The notes beneath the pieces are model-generated. The model had not been told where the DNA came from. It worked only from the letters and a program-made list of their open reading frames with translations, and did not search any database. A DNA stretch of 60,348 nt from Actinomycetota bacterium. GTDB lineage: Bacteria; Actinomycetota; Acidimicrobiia; Acidimicrobiales; Iamiaceae. Made by a program: the position numbers and the translations under genes. The stretch covers positions 1 to 60,348 of the forward strand of contig JACPNX010000032.1 in NCBI GenBank assembly GCA_016185275.1, in the 5' to 3' direction. Shown piece by piece: positions 45,771 to 53,530 of this stretch; positions within the stretch are counted from its first letter, which is position 1, and the number at the start of each line of letters is the position of its first letter.

Positions 45771-48404
45771 ATGGAGGCGAGCGAGCAGACCGGTGGGACC
45801 GAGCGACCGGACGCCGCGCGCCCGAGCGGCTGGTCGCCCGCTGCGAAGGTGCGGGCCGCGATCACGGCGTTGTACGCCCTCGGCGGCCTGCTGCTGTTCG
45901 TCGATCGACCGCTGAGCGCCGCGGCGGGCGCCCCCGAACGTCACATCGCCTGGCCACTCCTCGCGCTGGCCTTCGCCGTCGCAGAGGCCCTCGTGGTGCA
46001 CGTCGACCTCGGCGAGGACGCCCACTCGTTCACGCTCAACGAGCTGCCGATGGTCGTGGGCCTCTTCCTCGTCCACCCGCCCGAGCTCATCCTGGCCCGG
46101 GTCCTCGGCGGCGCGGTCGTGATGGGCTGGGCCAACCGGCGCTCGATGACCAAGCTCGCCTTCAACATCGGCCTGTTCGTCACCGAGGTGATGTTCGCCC
46201 TCCTGCTCTTCCACGGCTTCCAGCGGATCAGCCCGGTTCACGGCCAGGTCGGTGGCTGGGGTGCGGCCATCCTCGCCGTGCTGCTGTCGAGCCTGCTGAC
46301 GGCGGGCGCGGTCGCGCTCGTCATCGCCGCGTCGGGTGGCCGGCCCGACCGCCCGGGCGTGATCCTCGCCATGGCCGCCGGCTCCACCCTCGCGACGGGA
46401 TCGTTCGGCCTCCTGACCGTCGACACCGTCGTGCACAACCCGGCCGGACTCTGGATCGTGGCCGGCGTCTCCGCGCTGCTGTTCCTCGTCTACCGCCGGT
46501 ACGCGGCCCTGCATCGGAGGTACTCGAGCCTCCAGCAGCTGCACGAGTTCACGCGGGTGCTGGCGGCGTCCCCCGAGCTCAGCACGACGATCCGCCACAC
46601 CCTCGAGCAGGCCCGCTCGGTCCTCAAGGCGTCGCGGGCGGAGCTGTGCCTCATCGACCGCGACGGCGTGTGGGCCGACATCCGCCTGTCGGTCGGCGAC
46701 GGCGACGAGCTCCGGACCGAGCACCTCCCCAAGCTGGCGGACCACGACCTCCTCGTCGCGCACATCGTGGCCAGCCAGTCCTCGCTGCTCGTGCCGCGAG
46801 GGGCGCGCGCGGACGACCTTCGACGCCTGCTCGAGGCCCGCGGCGCACGCGACCTCGCCGCCTGCCCGCTCGCCGCCGCCGGCGAGGTCGTCGGCACCAT
46901 CGCCGTGTTCGACCATCTCGGTGACGTCAGCACCTTCGAGCCGGACGACCTCCAGGTGTTCGAGACCCTCGCCCACCACGTGACCGTGTCGCTCGAGAAG
47001 GCCCGCCTCATCGACCAACTCCGGGTGGAGGCGGCCGAGAAGGAGTACCAGGCGCTGCACGATGCACTGACCGGGCTCGGCAACCGGACGCTGTTCGAAC
47101 AGGCTGCGGTGGACGCGCTCCACGAAGCGAAGGCCGCTGGGACCCGGGTCGGCGTCCTCGTCATGGACCTCAACCGGTTCAAGGACGTCAACGACACCCT
47201 GGGCCACACGACCGGTGATCTCCTGTTGCGCCAGGTCGCCGACCGGCTGCGGGCGGCGACGCCTCCGGGTGCCACGCCCGTGCGCATGGGCGGCGACGAG
47301 TTCGTGTTCCTCCTCCCGGGCATCCAGACCAGCGCCGAGGCCCTCGCGCTCGCCGACGTGCTCGTGGAGCGGCTGGGCGCACCGTTCGGCATCGGTGGGC
47401 TCGAGATCGGCGTGGGGGCCGCGGTCGGGGTGGCCATCGGCCCCGACCACGGCACCGACCCGGGGTCACTGCTCCAGCGGGCCGACATCGCCATGTACGC
47501 GGCGAAGGACCAGGGCGACGGAGTGGCGCAGCTCTACAGCAGGGGCCTGGCCATCTCGGGAACGAGACGGCTGAGCCTGGCCGGCGAGATCCGCGCCGCC
47601 CTCGAGGACGGCGCGCTCGACGTCCACTACCAGCCCATCGCCGAGCTGGCCACCGGGCGCATCGCCGGCACCGAGGCGCTGCTGCGCTGGCGCCACCCCA
47701 CGCACGGTTGGGTGCCGCCCGAGGACATCGTCGGGCTGGCCGAGCACCTCGGCCTCCTCCGCCAGGTCACCTTGTTCGTGCTCGACCGGGCCACGCGGCA
47801 GTGCCGGGCGTGGTCCGACGCGGGCCTCGACCTGCGCATGTCGGTCAACCTCGCGGCTCAGAGCCTCGCCGACCGCACCCTCGCCGCCGACGTGGCCTCG
47901 GCGCTGTCCCGGGCCGGTCTGCCCGCCGAGCGCCTCACGCTGGAGATCACCGAGACCCAGGTGATCCGCGATCCGGATCAGACCCTCGACGTGCTGACCC
48001 GGCTGCACCGGACGGGCATCACGCTCGCCGTGGACGACTTCGGCACCGGCTTCTCGTCCCTGTCGTACCTGACGCGCCTGCCGGTCGACGAGGTGAAGAT
48101 CGACAAGTCGTTCGTGCACCGCATGCTCAGCGACGAGACCTCGGCGAAGGTGGTCCGCTCGATCGTCGACCTCGGCGCGAGCCTCGGGCGGACGGTGGTG
48201 GCCGAGGGCATCGAGGACCTCGTGACCTGGGACGCGCTCGCCGCACTCGGCTGCGATCGGGGCCAGGGCTTCCACCTGAGCCGGCCACTCGGCGCCGAGC
48301 GCCTCACCCCTTGGTTGCTGCAGCGGGCGCGCCGTTCGCTCGTCCACGGCGACGTGGCGATGCGCGCGAGCGGACGCGGTGACTCTGCGGCCGCGGCCGT
48401 CTAG
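45771..48404 (+). CDS. Membrane GAF-GGDEF-EAL cyclic-di-GMP protein
   Basis: 877 residues. About six membrane helices (residues 28-245), a GAF-like domain (about 265-420), GGDEF (about 430-590; LTGLGNRTLFEQAA, LNRFKDVNDTLGH, RMGGDEFVFLL) and EAL (about 600-860; YQPIAELATGRIAGTEALLR, LEITETQVIRD, DDFGTGFSSLSYL, DEVKIDKSFV, AEGIED). Both signature motifs are intact, so both synthesis and hydrolysis of c-di-GMP are possible; no RxxD inhibitory site precedes GGDEF. The N-terminal membrane part with repeated HPPELILARVLG resembles MASE-type sensors. It may be co-transcribed with the upstream subtilase (13-nt gap). Confidence 0.92.
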   Translation: MEASEQTGGTERPDAARPSGWSPAAKVRAAITALYALGGLLLFVDRPLSAAAGAPERHIAWPLLALAFAVAEALVVHVDLGEDAHSFTLNELPMVVGLFLVHPPELILARVLGGAVVMGWANRRSMTKLAFNIGLFVTEVMFALLLFHGFQRISPVHGQVGGWGAAILAVLLSSLLTAGAVALVIAASGGRPDRPGVILAMAAGSTLATGSFGLLTVDTVVHNPAGLWIVAGVSALLFLVYRRYAALHRRYSSLQQLHEFTRVLAASPELSTTIRHTLEQARSVLKASRAELCLIDRDGVWADIRLSVGDGDELRTEHLPKLADHDLLVAHIVASQSSLLVPRGARADDLRRLLEARGARDLAACPLAAAGEVVGTIAVFDHLGDVSTFEPDDLQVFETLAHHVTVSLEKARLIDQLRVEAAEKEYQALHDALTGLGNRTLFEQAAVDALHEAKAAGTRVGVLVMDLNRFKDVNDTLGHTTGDLLLRQVADRLRAATPPGATPVRMGGDEFVFLLPGIQTSAEALALADVLVERLGAPFGIGGLEIGVGAAVGVAIGPDHGTDPGSLLQRADIAMYAAKDQGDGVAQLYSRGLAISGTRRLSLAGEIRAALEDGALDVHYQPIAELATGRIAGTEALLRWRHPTHGWVPPEDIVGLAEHLGLLRQVTLFVLDRATRQCRAWSDAGLDLRMSVNLAAQSLADRTLAADVASALSRAGLPAERLTLEITETQVIRDPDQTLDVLTRLHRTGITLAVDDFGTGFSSLSYLTRLPVDEVKIDKSFVHRMLSDETSAKVVRSIVDLGASLGRTVVAEGIEDLVTWDALAALGCDRGQGFHLSRPLGAERLTPWLLQRARRSLVHGDVAMRASGRGDSAAAAV

Positions 48405-48476
48405 GACGCCAGGCGCGCGGTCGAGATCGCGCGTCGCGCATCGTCGACCACGCGAACGACGATGCGCGATGGCGCC

Positions 48477-48484
48477 GGTAGGGT
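48477..48484 (+). promoter_or_regulatory. GGTAGGGT box upstream of the M20 gene, with a leader
   Basis: The same box as the leaderless promoters, but 52 nt before the ATG at 48537, which has a strong SD (GAGGAGG, 48527-48533). If it is the -10, this unit has a normal leadered mRNA. Confidence 0.45.
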
Positions 48485-48536
48485 CGCTGCACGCCTCGGG
48501 AAAGTCGCGCCGGGGCGGCTGACCCGAGGAGGAGCC

Positions 48537-49886
48537 ATGGCCGACCTCGCCGAGGCGCTCACCGGTCCCACCGTCGAGCTGCTGCAGACGATGATCCGCA
48601 ACCAGTGCGTGAACGACGGGACGCCGGACTCCGGGGAGGAGGCCCGCAACGCCGACGTGCTGCGCGCCTACCTGGAGGGCGGCGGCCTGGAGGTCGAGTC
48701 GTTCGAGGCCCGGCCCGGGCGCGCGTCGCTCGTCGCTCGGATCGAGGGCACCGACCCCGGGGCGCCCACCGTGTGCCTGATGGGCCACACCGACGTGGTG
48801 CCCGTCGATCCGTCCGGATGGCGGGAGGACCCCTTCGGCGGCGAGCTGATCGAGGGCGAGATCTGGGGTCGCGGCGCCATCGACATGTTGAACCTGACGG
48901 CCTCGATGGCCGTCGCCACACGGCACCTGGCCACGTCGGGGTGGCGGCCCCGCGGGACGCTCGTCTACTTCGCCGTCGCCGACGAGGAGGCGCAGGGCGT
49001 GTTCGGGGCCGAGTGGATGTGCGACAACCACTGGGACGCGCTCGACGCCGACTACGTCCTCACCGAGAACGGCGGGTACAACCACGTCGCCCCGGACGGG
49101 CGGCGCAAGGTCGCGATCCAGGTGGGGGAGAAGGGTCTCGGCTGGCGCCGGCTCACCGTGCACGGCACGCCCGGCCACGGCTCGGCTCCCTACAACGCCG
49201 ACAACGCGCTGATCACCGCGGCCGAGGTCGTGCGCCGCATCGCCGCCCACCGCTCGGCGCCGCAGGTGAGCGAGCTGTTCCGAGCGCAGATCGACGCCCT
49301 GCCGCTGCCGGAGGACCTCAAGGCGGACCTGCTCGACCCGGGCCGGCTCGACGACGCGCTCGCCCGGGTGCCCAGCCGGGCGGCGGGCTTCCTCCACGCG
49401 TGCTCGCACACGACGTTCTCGCCCAACGTCGTGCACGGTGGGGTCAAGCAGAACGTGATCCCGAGCGAGGTGCACATCGACGTGGACATCCGGGTGCTCC
49501 CGGGCGTCGACGGCGACGGGCTCGACGCAGAGATCCGCGAGATCCTCGGGGACCTGGCCGACCGCGTGGACATCACGCGCATGGTCGACACGCCGTCCAC
49601 CGTGTCGGAGCTCGACACCCCGATGTGGGCGGCGATCGAGCGGCGCGTGCGCGCCCACTACCCCGACGCCGACGTCCTCCCGAGCATGATGATCGGCGGC
49701 ACCGACGCCCGCTTCTTCCGCCGCCGCGGTGCGGTGGGATACGGCGCGGCGCTGCTCGCCCCCGACATCACGATGGCCGACTTCGGCTCCCGGTTCCACG
49801 GCCACAACGAGCGCATCGACACCCGCTCGCTCGGCCTGTGCGCCGACCTGTGGGTCGGCGTGGCGCAGGACATGCTCGGCGGCTGA
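48537..49886 (+). CDS. M20 family metallopeptidase (DapE/ArgE/CPG2-like)
   Basis: 449 residues. Zinc-site motifs are CLMGHTDVVPVDPSGWREDP (about 79-98; His and Asp), GRGAIDMLN (about 110-118, metal Asp), VADEEAQGVFGAEW (about 149-162; catalytic Glu and metal Glu) and a C-terminal metal His in FHGHNERIDTRSL (about 420-432). The dimerisation domain starts near VGEKGLGWRRLTVHGTPGHG. Substrate (N-acyl amino acid or dipeptide) is not predictable. ATG is fixed by a strong SD. Confidence 0.88.
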   Translation: MADLAEALTGPTVELLQTMIRNQCVNDGTPDSGEEARNADVLRAYLEGGGLEVESFEARPGRASLVARIEGTDPGAPTVCLMGHTDVVPVDPSGWREDPFGGELIEGEIWGRGAIDMLNLTASMAVATRHLATSGWRPRGTLVYFAVADEEAQGVFGAEWMCDNHWDALDADYVLTENGGYNHVAPDGRRKVAIQVGEKGLGWRRLTVHGTPGHGSAPYNADNALITAAEVVRRIAAHRSAPQVSELFRAQIDALPLPEDLKADLLDPGRLDDALARVPSRAAGFLHACSHTTFSPNVVHGGVKQNVIPSEVHIDVDIRVLPGVDGDGLDAEIREILGDLADRVDITRMVDTPSTVSELDTPMWAAIERRVRAHYPDADVLPSMMIGGTDARFFRRRGAVGYGAALLAPDITMADFGSRFHGHNERIDTRSLGLCADLWVGVAQDMLGG

Positions 49887-49895
49887 GCTCCGTCA

Positions 49896-50019
49896 CGGCG
49901 GCGGAGCCGTCCAGCGGACTCGGCGGCGGAGCCGTCCAGCGGACTCGGCGGCGGAGCCGTCCAGCGGACTCGGCGGCGGAGCCGTCCAGCGGACTCGGCG
50001 GCGGAGCCGTCCAGCGGAG
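49896..50019 (+). repeat. 25-bp tandem repeat, five copies, upstream of the SRAP gene
   Basis: GCCGTCCAGCGGACTCGGCG with GCGGA completes one unit; copies begin at 49906, 49931, 49956, 49981 and 50006, almost identical. The array fills the whole gap between the M20 stop and the SRAP promoter box. There are no spacers, so it is not a CRISPR. Confidence 0.93.
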
Positions 50020-50020
50020 C

Positions 50021-50028
50021 GGTACCCT
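50021..50028 (+). promoter_or_regulatory. Leaderless-type promoter box for the SRAP gene
   Basis: GGTACCCT, 8 nt before the ATG at 50037, directly after the 25-bp repeat array. Confidence 0.6.
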
Positions 50029-50036
50029 GCCCGCGC

Positions 50037-50780
50037 ATGTGCGGCCGGTTCGTGTCGTCCTCCCCTCCGGACGAGATCGCCCGGTACTTCGACGTGACGG
50101 ATGTGTCGGAGTCCGTGATCGACCCGTCCTGGAACGTGGCTCCGACCCGCGACGTCTGGGTCGTCTACGAATCCGGCGAGGCGCGCCGCCTGGACACGTT
50201 CCGTTGGGGCCTCGTCCCCTTCTGGGCCAAGGACCCGAAGGTCGGCAACAAGATGGTCAACGCGCGGGCCGAGGCCGTTCCCACGAGCGGCGCCTACAAG
50301 CACGCCTTCCGGTCTCGGCGCTGCATCGTGCCGGCCGACGGCTTCTTTGAGTGGAAGGCGGTGGCGGGCCAGAAGCGCAAGCAGCCGTACCTGCTGCGTC
50401 GCGCCGACGGCGAGCCGCTCGCCTTCGCGGGGCTGTGGGAGGAGTGGCGACCCGACGGCCGCGACGACGACACGACGCTGCGGTCGTGCACGATCATCAC
50501 GACCGAGGCGAACGAGGACGTCTCCCCGCTCCACGACCGGATGCCCGTGATCCTGCCGGTCGGCGCCTGGGACCGCTGGCTCGCCCCGGACGCCGCCGAC
50601 GTCGACGGCCTACGGGGCCTGCTCGTGCCGGCTCCACCGAGGCTGCTGCGCGTGCATCCGGTCAGCGTCGAGGTGAACAGCGCTCGGGCGGAGGGCCCGC
50701 AGCTCGTCGTGCCCGTCGAGGCGGCGGCGGAGCAGCCCTCCCTCTTGCCAACTGCGCCCGCGAGCAGCAACAGCGCGTAG
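50037..50780 (+). CDS. SRAP family protein (HMCES/YedK), abasic-site shield
   Basis: 247 residues. MCGRFVSS places the catalytic Cys at position 2, which crosslinks abasic sites in single-stranded DNA after Met removal. Other family residues are SWNVAPTRDVWVV (about 36-48, Asn), RWGLVPFWAKDP (about 59-70), NARAEAVPTSGAYKHAFRSR, CIVPADGFFEWK (about 96-107, active Glu) and TTEANEDVSPLHDRMPVIL (about 156-174, active His). Leaderless start at ATG is consistent with an exact Met-Cys N-terminus. The DUF2079 gene follows by 7 nt. Its short 3' tail is Ala/Pro-rich. Confidence 0.93.
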   Translation: MCGRFVSSSPPDEIARYFDVTDVSESVIDPSWNVAPTRDVWVVYESGEARRLDTFRWGLVPFWAKDPKVGNKMVNARAEAVPTSGAYKHAFRSRRCIVPADGFFEWKAVAGQKRKQPYLLRRADGEPLAFAGLWEEWRPDGRDDDTTLRSCTIITTEANEDVSPLHDRMPVILPVGAWDRWLAPDAADVDGLRGLLVPAPPRLLRVHPVSVEVNSARAEGPQLVVPVEAAAEQPSLLPTAPASSNSA

Positions 50781-50787
50781 GCGCTCG

Positions 50788-52302
50788 ATGGCCCGACGGC
50801 GACCCGGGCTGCGCCGGCGGCTCGATCACCTCGCACTGCGGGTGCAGGGGCGGGTCGACGCCGCCTGGGCCGACCGGGTCGTCCCCTGGGCCATGGCCGC
50901 CGCGCTGTTCGCGCTCCTGGTCGCCATCGCCCTGGCCGTGCTGCGCCAGCTGGACGGCGGTCCCAGTCTCGCGGTGTGGGGACAGGCGGCCTGGCGCGTG
51001 CGGCACGGGCAGCGGGCCTGGTCGAGCGTGGCGGGACGTGACCCGGTCGCCAGCACGTGGGCGTTCGCGGCCTGGCCGCTGCTGTGGGCCAGCAGGTGGG
51101 TGCCGACGAGCGCGCTGCTCAGCGTCGTGCAGGCGCTCGCCCTCTCCCTCGCCGTCGTGCCCATCTGGCGCTTCGCCCGTGAGGTCGGCCGGCTCCGGGT
51201 CGGGACCACCACACTGTTGTGCGCGGCGTACGCGCTCGCGCCCCAGGTGCATGTGGCCAACCTCGGCGCCTTCCACCCCGAGGCCATCGCCGTCGGCGCG
51301 GTGAGCTGGGCGACCCTGTTCCTGCGGCGCCGGCGCTGGTGGGCGTACTGGGCCTGCGTCGGCCTGGCGTTGGCGAGCCGCGGCGACGTCGGCTTCCTTG
51401 TGGCCGGACTCGGTGTTCTCGCCGCCGTGCAGGGCCAGCGCCGCGTGGGCTGGGCCACCGCGGGTCTGGGTTTCGCCTGGTCGGTGGCGGCCGTCGTAGC
51501 CCTCGATCCCACGCTCGCGGGGCGGACCGTCGCCGCCTCCGTCGACGGCTCCGCGCTCGCGCCCCTCGCCGCGGCGCGGGACCTGGTCACGCGCCCGCTG
51601 GACGTGCTCGGCGCGATCGCCGACCGCCGCACGCTGCCCGAGCTGGTGGCGCTGTTCGGCCCGTTGCTGTTCCTGCCCCTGACCGCCCCGCGCCATCTGG
51701 CCCCGGCGGCCGGACCGGTGGTGCTCGGGATCGCGGGCGACGCCGCACTGCGCGACGCCGCGGGACCCACCGTGGCCGCGGGCGCGCTCGGGTCGGCCCC
51801 ACTGCTCCTCGCCGTCGTGCCCGTGGTCCTCGCCGCCGCCGTGGCCCTGTCGCGCATCGGGCGCAAGCCGCTCGACCGGGTGAACACCGACCACCGCCTG
51901 GCCGCGGCGTTGGCCCTGGCCACGCTGGCGCTGTTCGTGGAGGCGGCGCCCACCAGCCCGTACAACCAGCCGTGGGCGTGGGGCGGGCGGGACGCGGCCG
52001 ACGCGGCACGCGAGGAGGCGCTCGACGGGCTCCGGCGGGCCGACTCGATCACGGTCAGCCCGCAGATGGCCGCGATGGTGGCCGAGTGGCCGGCCGTCCG
52101 TGAGGGCCCCGCCGCGCCTCCGCCGCGCCCGGGGACGTGGCGACCGGGCACGGACGCCGTGCTCCTCGACACCAACGGACGTGACGCGATGGGCCTGGCC
52201 ATCTGGGACGACGCCGACCGCACGGCGGTGGTCGTCGCGCTGCGCGCCCGGGGCTATCGCGTGGTCCTCAGCGCGGAGGGGATCATCCTCCTCCGGCGCT
52301 GA
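50788..52302 (+). CDS. DUF2079 polytopic membrane protein
   Basis: 504 residues with about ten membrane segments. The DUF2079 pattern is visible around FAAWPLLWASRWVPTSALLS, PIWRFAREVGRL, ANLGAFHPEAIAVGAVSWAT (about 153-172; FHPE is characteristic) and LALASRGDVGFLVAGLGVLA. The C-terminal 130 residues are soluble, ending in a small alpha/beta unit (AVLLDTNGRDAMGLAIW, ALRARGYRVVLSAEGIILLR). The family is thought to be GT-C-like, but no function is established. ATG 7 nt after the SRAP stop. Confidence 0.78.
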   Translation: MARRRPGLRRRLDHLALRVQGRVDAAWADRVVPWAMAAALFALLVAIALAVLRQLDGGPSLAVWGQAAWRVRHGQRAWSSVAGRDPVASTWAFAAWPLLWASRWVPTSALLSVVQALALSLAVVPIWRFAREVGRLRVGTTTLLCAAYALAPQVHVANLGAFHPEAIAVGAVSWATLFLRRRRWWAYWACVGLALASRGDVGFLVAGLGVLAAVQGQRRVGWATAGLGFAWSVAAVVALDPTLAGRTVAASVDGSALAPLAAARDLVTRPLDVLGAIADRRTLPELVALFGPLLFLPLTAPRHLAPAAGPVVLGIAGDAALRDAAGPTVAAGALGSAPLLLAVVPVVLAAAVALSRIGRKPLDRVNTDHRLAAALALATLALFVEAAPTSPYNQPWAWGGRDAADAAREEALDGLRRADSITVSPQMAAMVAEWPAVREGPAAPPPRPGTWRPGTDAVLLDTNGRDAMGLAIWDDADRTAVVVALRARGYRVVLSAEGIILLRR

Positions 52303-52305
52303 GCC

Positions 52306-52340
52306 CGCGGCACCTCGACGGCGCGGCGCCCGGTGCCGCG
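52306..52340. terminator. Hairpin between convergent DUF2079 and HIT genes
   Basis: CGCGGCACC (52306-52314) pairs with GGTGCCGCG (52332-52340), a 9-bp stem with a 17-nt GC-rich loop, 4 nt after the DUF2079 stop. No T-run. Confidence 0.4.
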
Positions 52341-52389
52341 TCCGGGCGCGACCGTGGGCGCGGCTGCGGGCGCGGCGGCGTGGTCCGCC

Positions 52390-52812
52390 TTAGGCGTCGA
52401 CCTCGGGGTGACCCGCGGCTCGCAGGGCGTCGCGGAGGCGCTCGGCGGCATCGTCGAGACGGGCCGGGTCGGTCGCAGGATCGGCGTTGGCGAGGTCCAT
52501 GTCGGCGAGCGAGCGGAACGGGATGAGGTGGATGTGCGCGTGGGGCACCTCTTCTCCGACCACGAGCAGCCCGACCTTGCGGGGCGAGAACGCCTCCTGC
52601 TGCGCCCGGCCGATGAGCTGGCTCACGGCCCACAGGTGCGCAGCGAGGTCGGCGGGCAGATCGATCCAGTGGTCGATCTCCTCTCTCGGCACCACCAGGG
52701 TGTGACCCGGTGCGGTCGGGGCGATCGTCAAGAAGGCGGCGCAGAGGTCGTCGCGCCAGACGAACCGGCCCGGGAGCTCGCCCCCGATGATGCGGCTGAA
52801 GACGCTGGGCAT
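52390..52812 (-). CDS. HIT family nucleotide hydrolase
   Basis: 140 residues. The histidine triad is VPHAHIHLIPF (about 88-98, H-x-H-x-H). The N-terminus SVFSRIIGGELPGRFVWRDD and the middle FLTIAPTAPGHTLVVPREEI are typical of HINT-like proteins, which hydrolyse adenosine phosphoramidates and related nucleotides. Usual length. It is divergent from pgsA with 39 bp between start codons, and each carries its own box. Confidence 0.92.
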   Translation of the reverse strand: MPSVFSRIIGGELPGRFVWRDDLCAAFLTIAPTAPGHTLVVPREEIDHWIDLPADLAAHLWAVSQLIGRAQQEAFSPRKVGLLVVGEEVPHAHIHLIPFRSLADMDLANADPATDPARLDDAAERLRDALRAAGHPEVDA

Positions 52813-52818
52813 GGTCGG

Positions 52819-52826
52819 ATGGTAGG
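52819..52826 (-). promoter_or_regulatory. Leaderless-type promoter box for the HIT gene
   Basis: CCTACCAT on the minus strand, 6 nt before the ATG at 52812. Confidence 0.45.
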
Positions 52827-52837
52827 CAGCCCGCTCG

Positions 52838-52845
52838 CATACGGT
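52838..52845 (+). promoter_or_regulatory. Leaderless-type promoter box for pgsA
   Basis: CATACGGT, 6 nt before the GTG at 52852. Confidence 0.5.
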
Positions 52846-52851
52846 TGCTCC

Positions 52852-53520
52852 GTGACCACCGCCGCCGAGCCCGCCGACGCAGGCCGGGTGGATGCGGGCG
52901 CATCAGGAGCGGCCCCGGTCGCGCCGCCGTCGCGGGAGGACCGGATCCTCACCGTGCCGAACGTCGTCACCGCGCTGCGCCTGTCCTGCCTCCCACTGTT
53001 CGTGTACCTGCTGTTCGGTCGCGACAACCGAGCGGCGGCGGCGTGGTTGCTGGCCGCTCTGGGTGCGACCGACTGGATCGACGGGTACGTCGCCCGCCAC
53101 TTCCACCAGGTGTCCGCGCTGGGCAAGGTCCTCGACCCCGTCGCCGACCGGCTGCTGTTCTTCGTCGGGATCGGCGCGATCGTCCTCGACGGGTCCGTGC
53201 CCGTCTGGTTCGCCGCGGCCACCCTCACCCGGGAGGTCCTCGTCGCGGGGGCGACGCTCGCCCTCGCCGCCCTCGGCGCCCGGCGCATCGACGTGACCTG
53301 GTACGGCAAGGCGGGCACGTTCGCGCTCATGTTCGCCTATCCGTTCTTCCTGGCGGGCAACAGCACGCTCGGCTGGCACCCGGTCGCGTCGGTCCTCGCC
53401 TGGGCCTTCGGCATCCCCGGGCTCGTGCTGGCCTGGGTGGCGGCCGGGCTGTACGTGCCTCTGGCTCGAACCGCACTGGCGGAAGGCCGCCGTGGTCGCG
53501 CCGAGGAGGTGCGGGGGTAG
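52852..53520 (+). CDS. pgsA: CDP-alcohol phosphatidyltransferase (PgsA-like)
   Basis: 222 residues. The CDP-alcohol motif is TDWIDGYVARHFHQVSALGK followed by VLDPVADR (about 79-106; DG-x2-AR...G...D-x3-D). About five membrane helices follow, preceded by NVVTALRLSCLPLFVYLLFG. It exchanges CMP for a polyol head group at the membrane; phosphatidylglycerophosphate or cardiolipin synthesis is likely, inositol possible. The N-terminal 35 residues are Ala/Gly/Pro-rich. Its TAG stop is inside the promoter box of the next gene. Placement near gcvH and garA mirrors mycobacterial pgsA2. Confidence 0.87.
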   Translation: MTTAAEPADAGRVDAGASGAAPVAPPSREDRILTVPNVVTALRLSCLPLFVYLLFGRDNRAAAAWLLAALGATDWIDGYVARHFHQVSALGKVLDPVADRLLFFVGIGAIVLDGSVPVWFAAATLTREVLVAGATLALAALGARRIDVTWYGKAGTFALMFAYPFFLAGNSTLGWHPVASVLAWAFGIPGLVLAWVAAGLYVPLARTALAEGRRGRAEEVRG

Positions 53521-53523
53521 GTT
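53516..53523 (+). promoter_or_regulatory. Leaderless-type promoter box for the ManC fusion, overlapping the pgsA stop
   Basis: GGTAGGTT, 7 nt before the GTG at 53531. Its TAG (53518-53520) is the pgsA stop codon. Confidence 0.6.
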
Positions 53524-53530
53524 CGGGGCC

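Noticed and set aside
49896..50019. Possible CRISPR array
   Set aside because: 25-bp units abut one another with no spacers.
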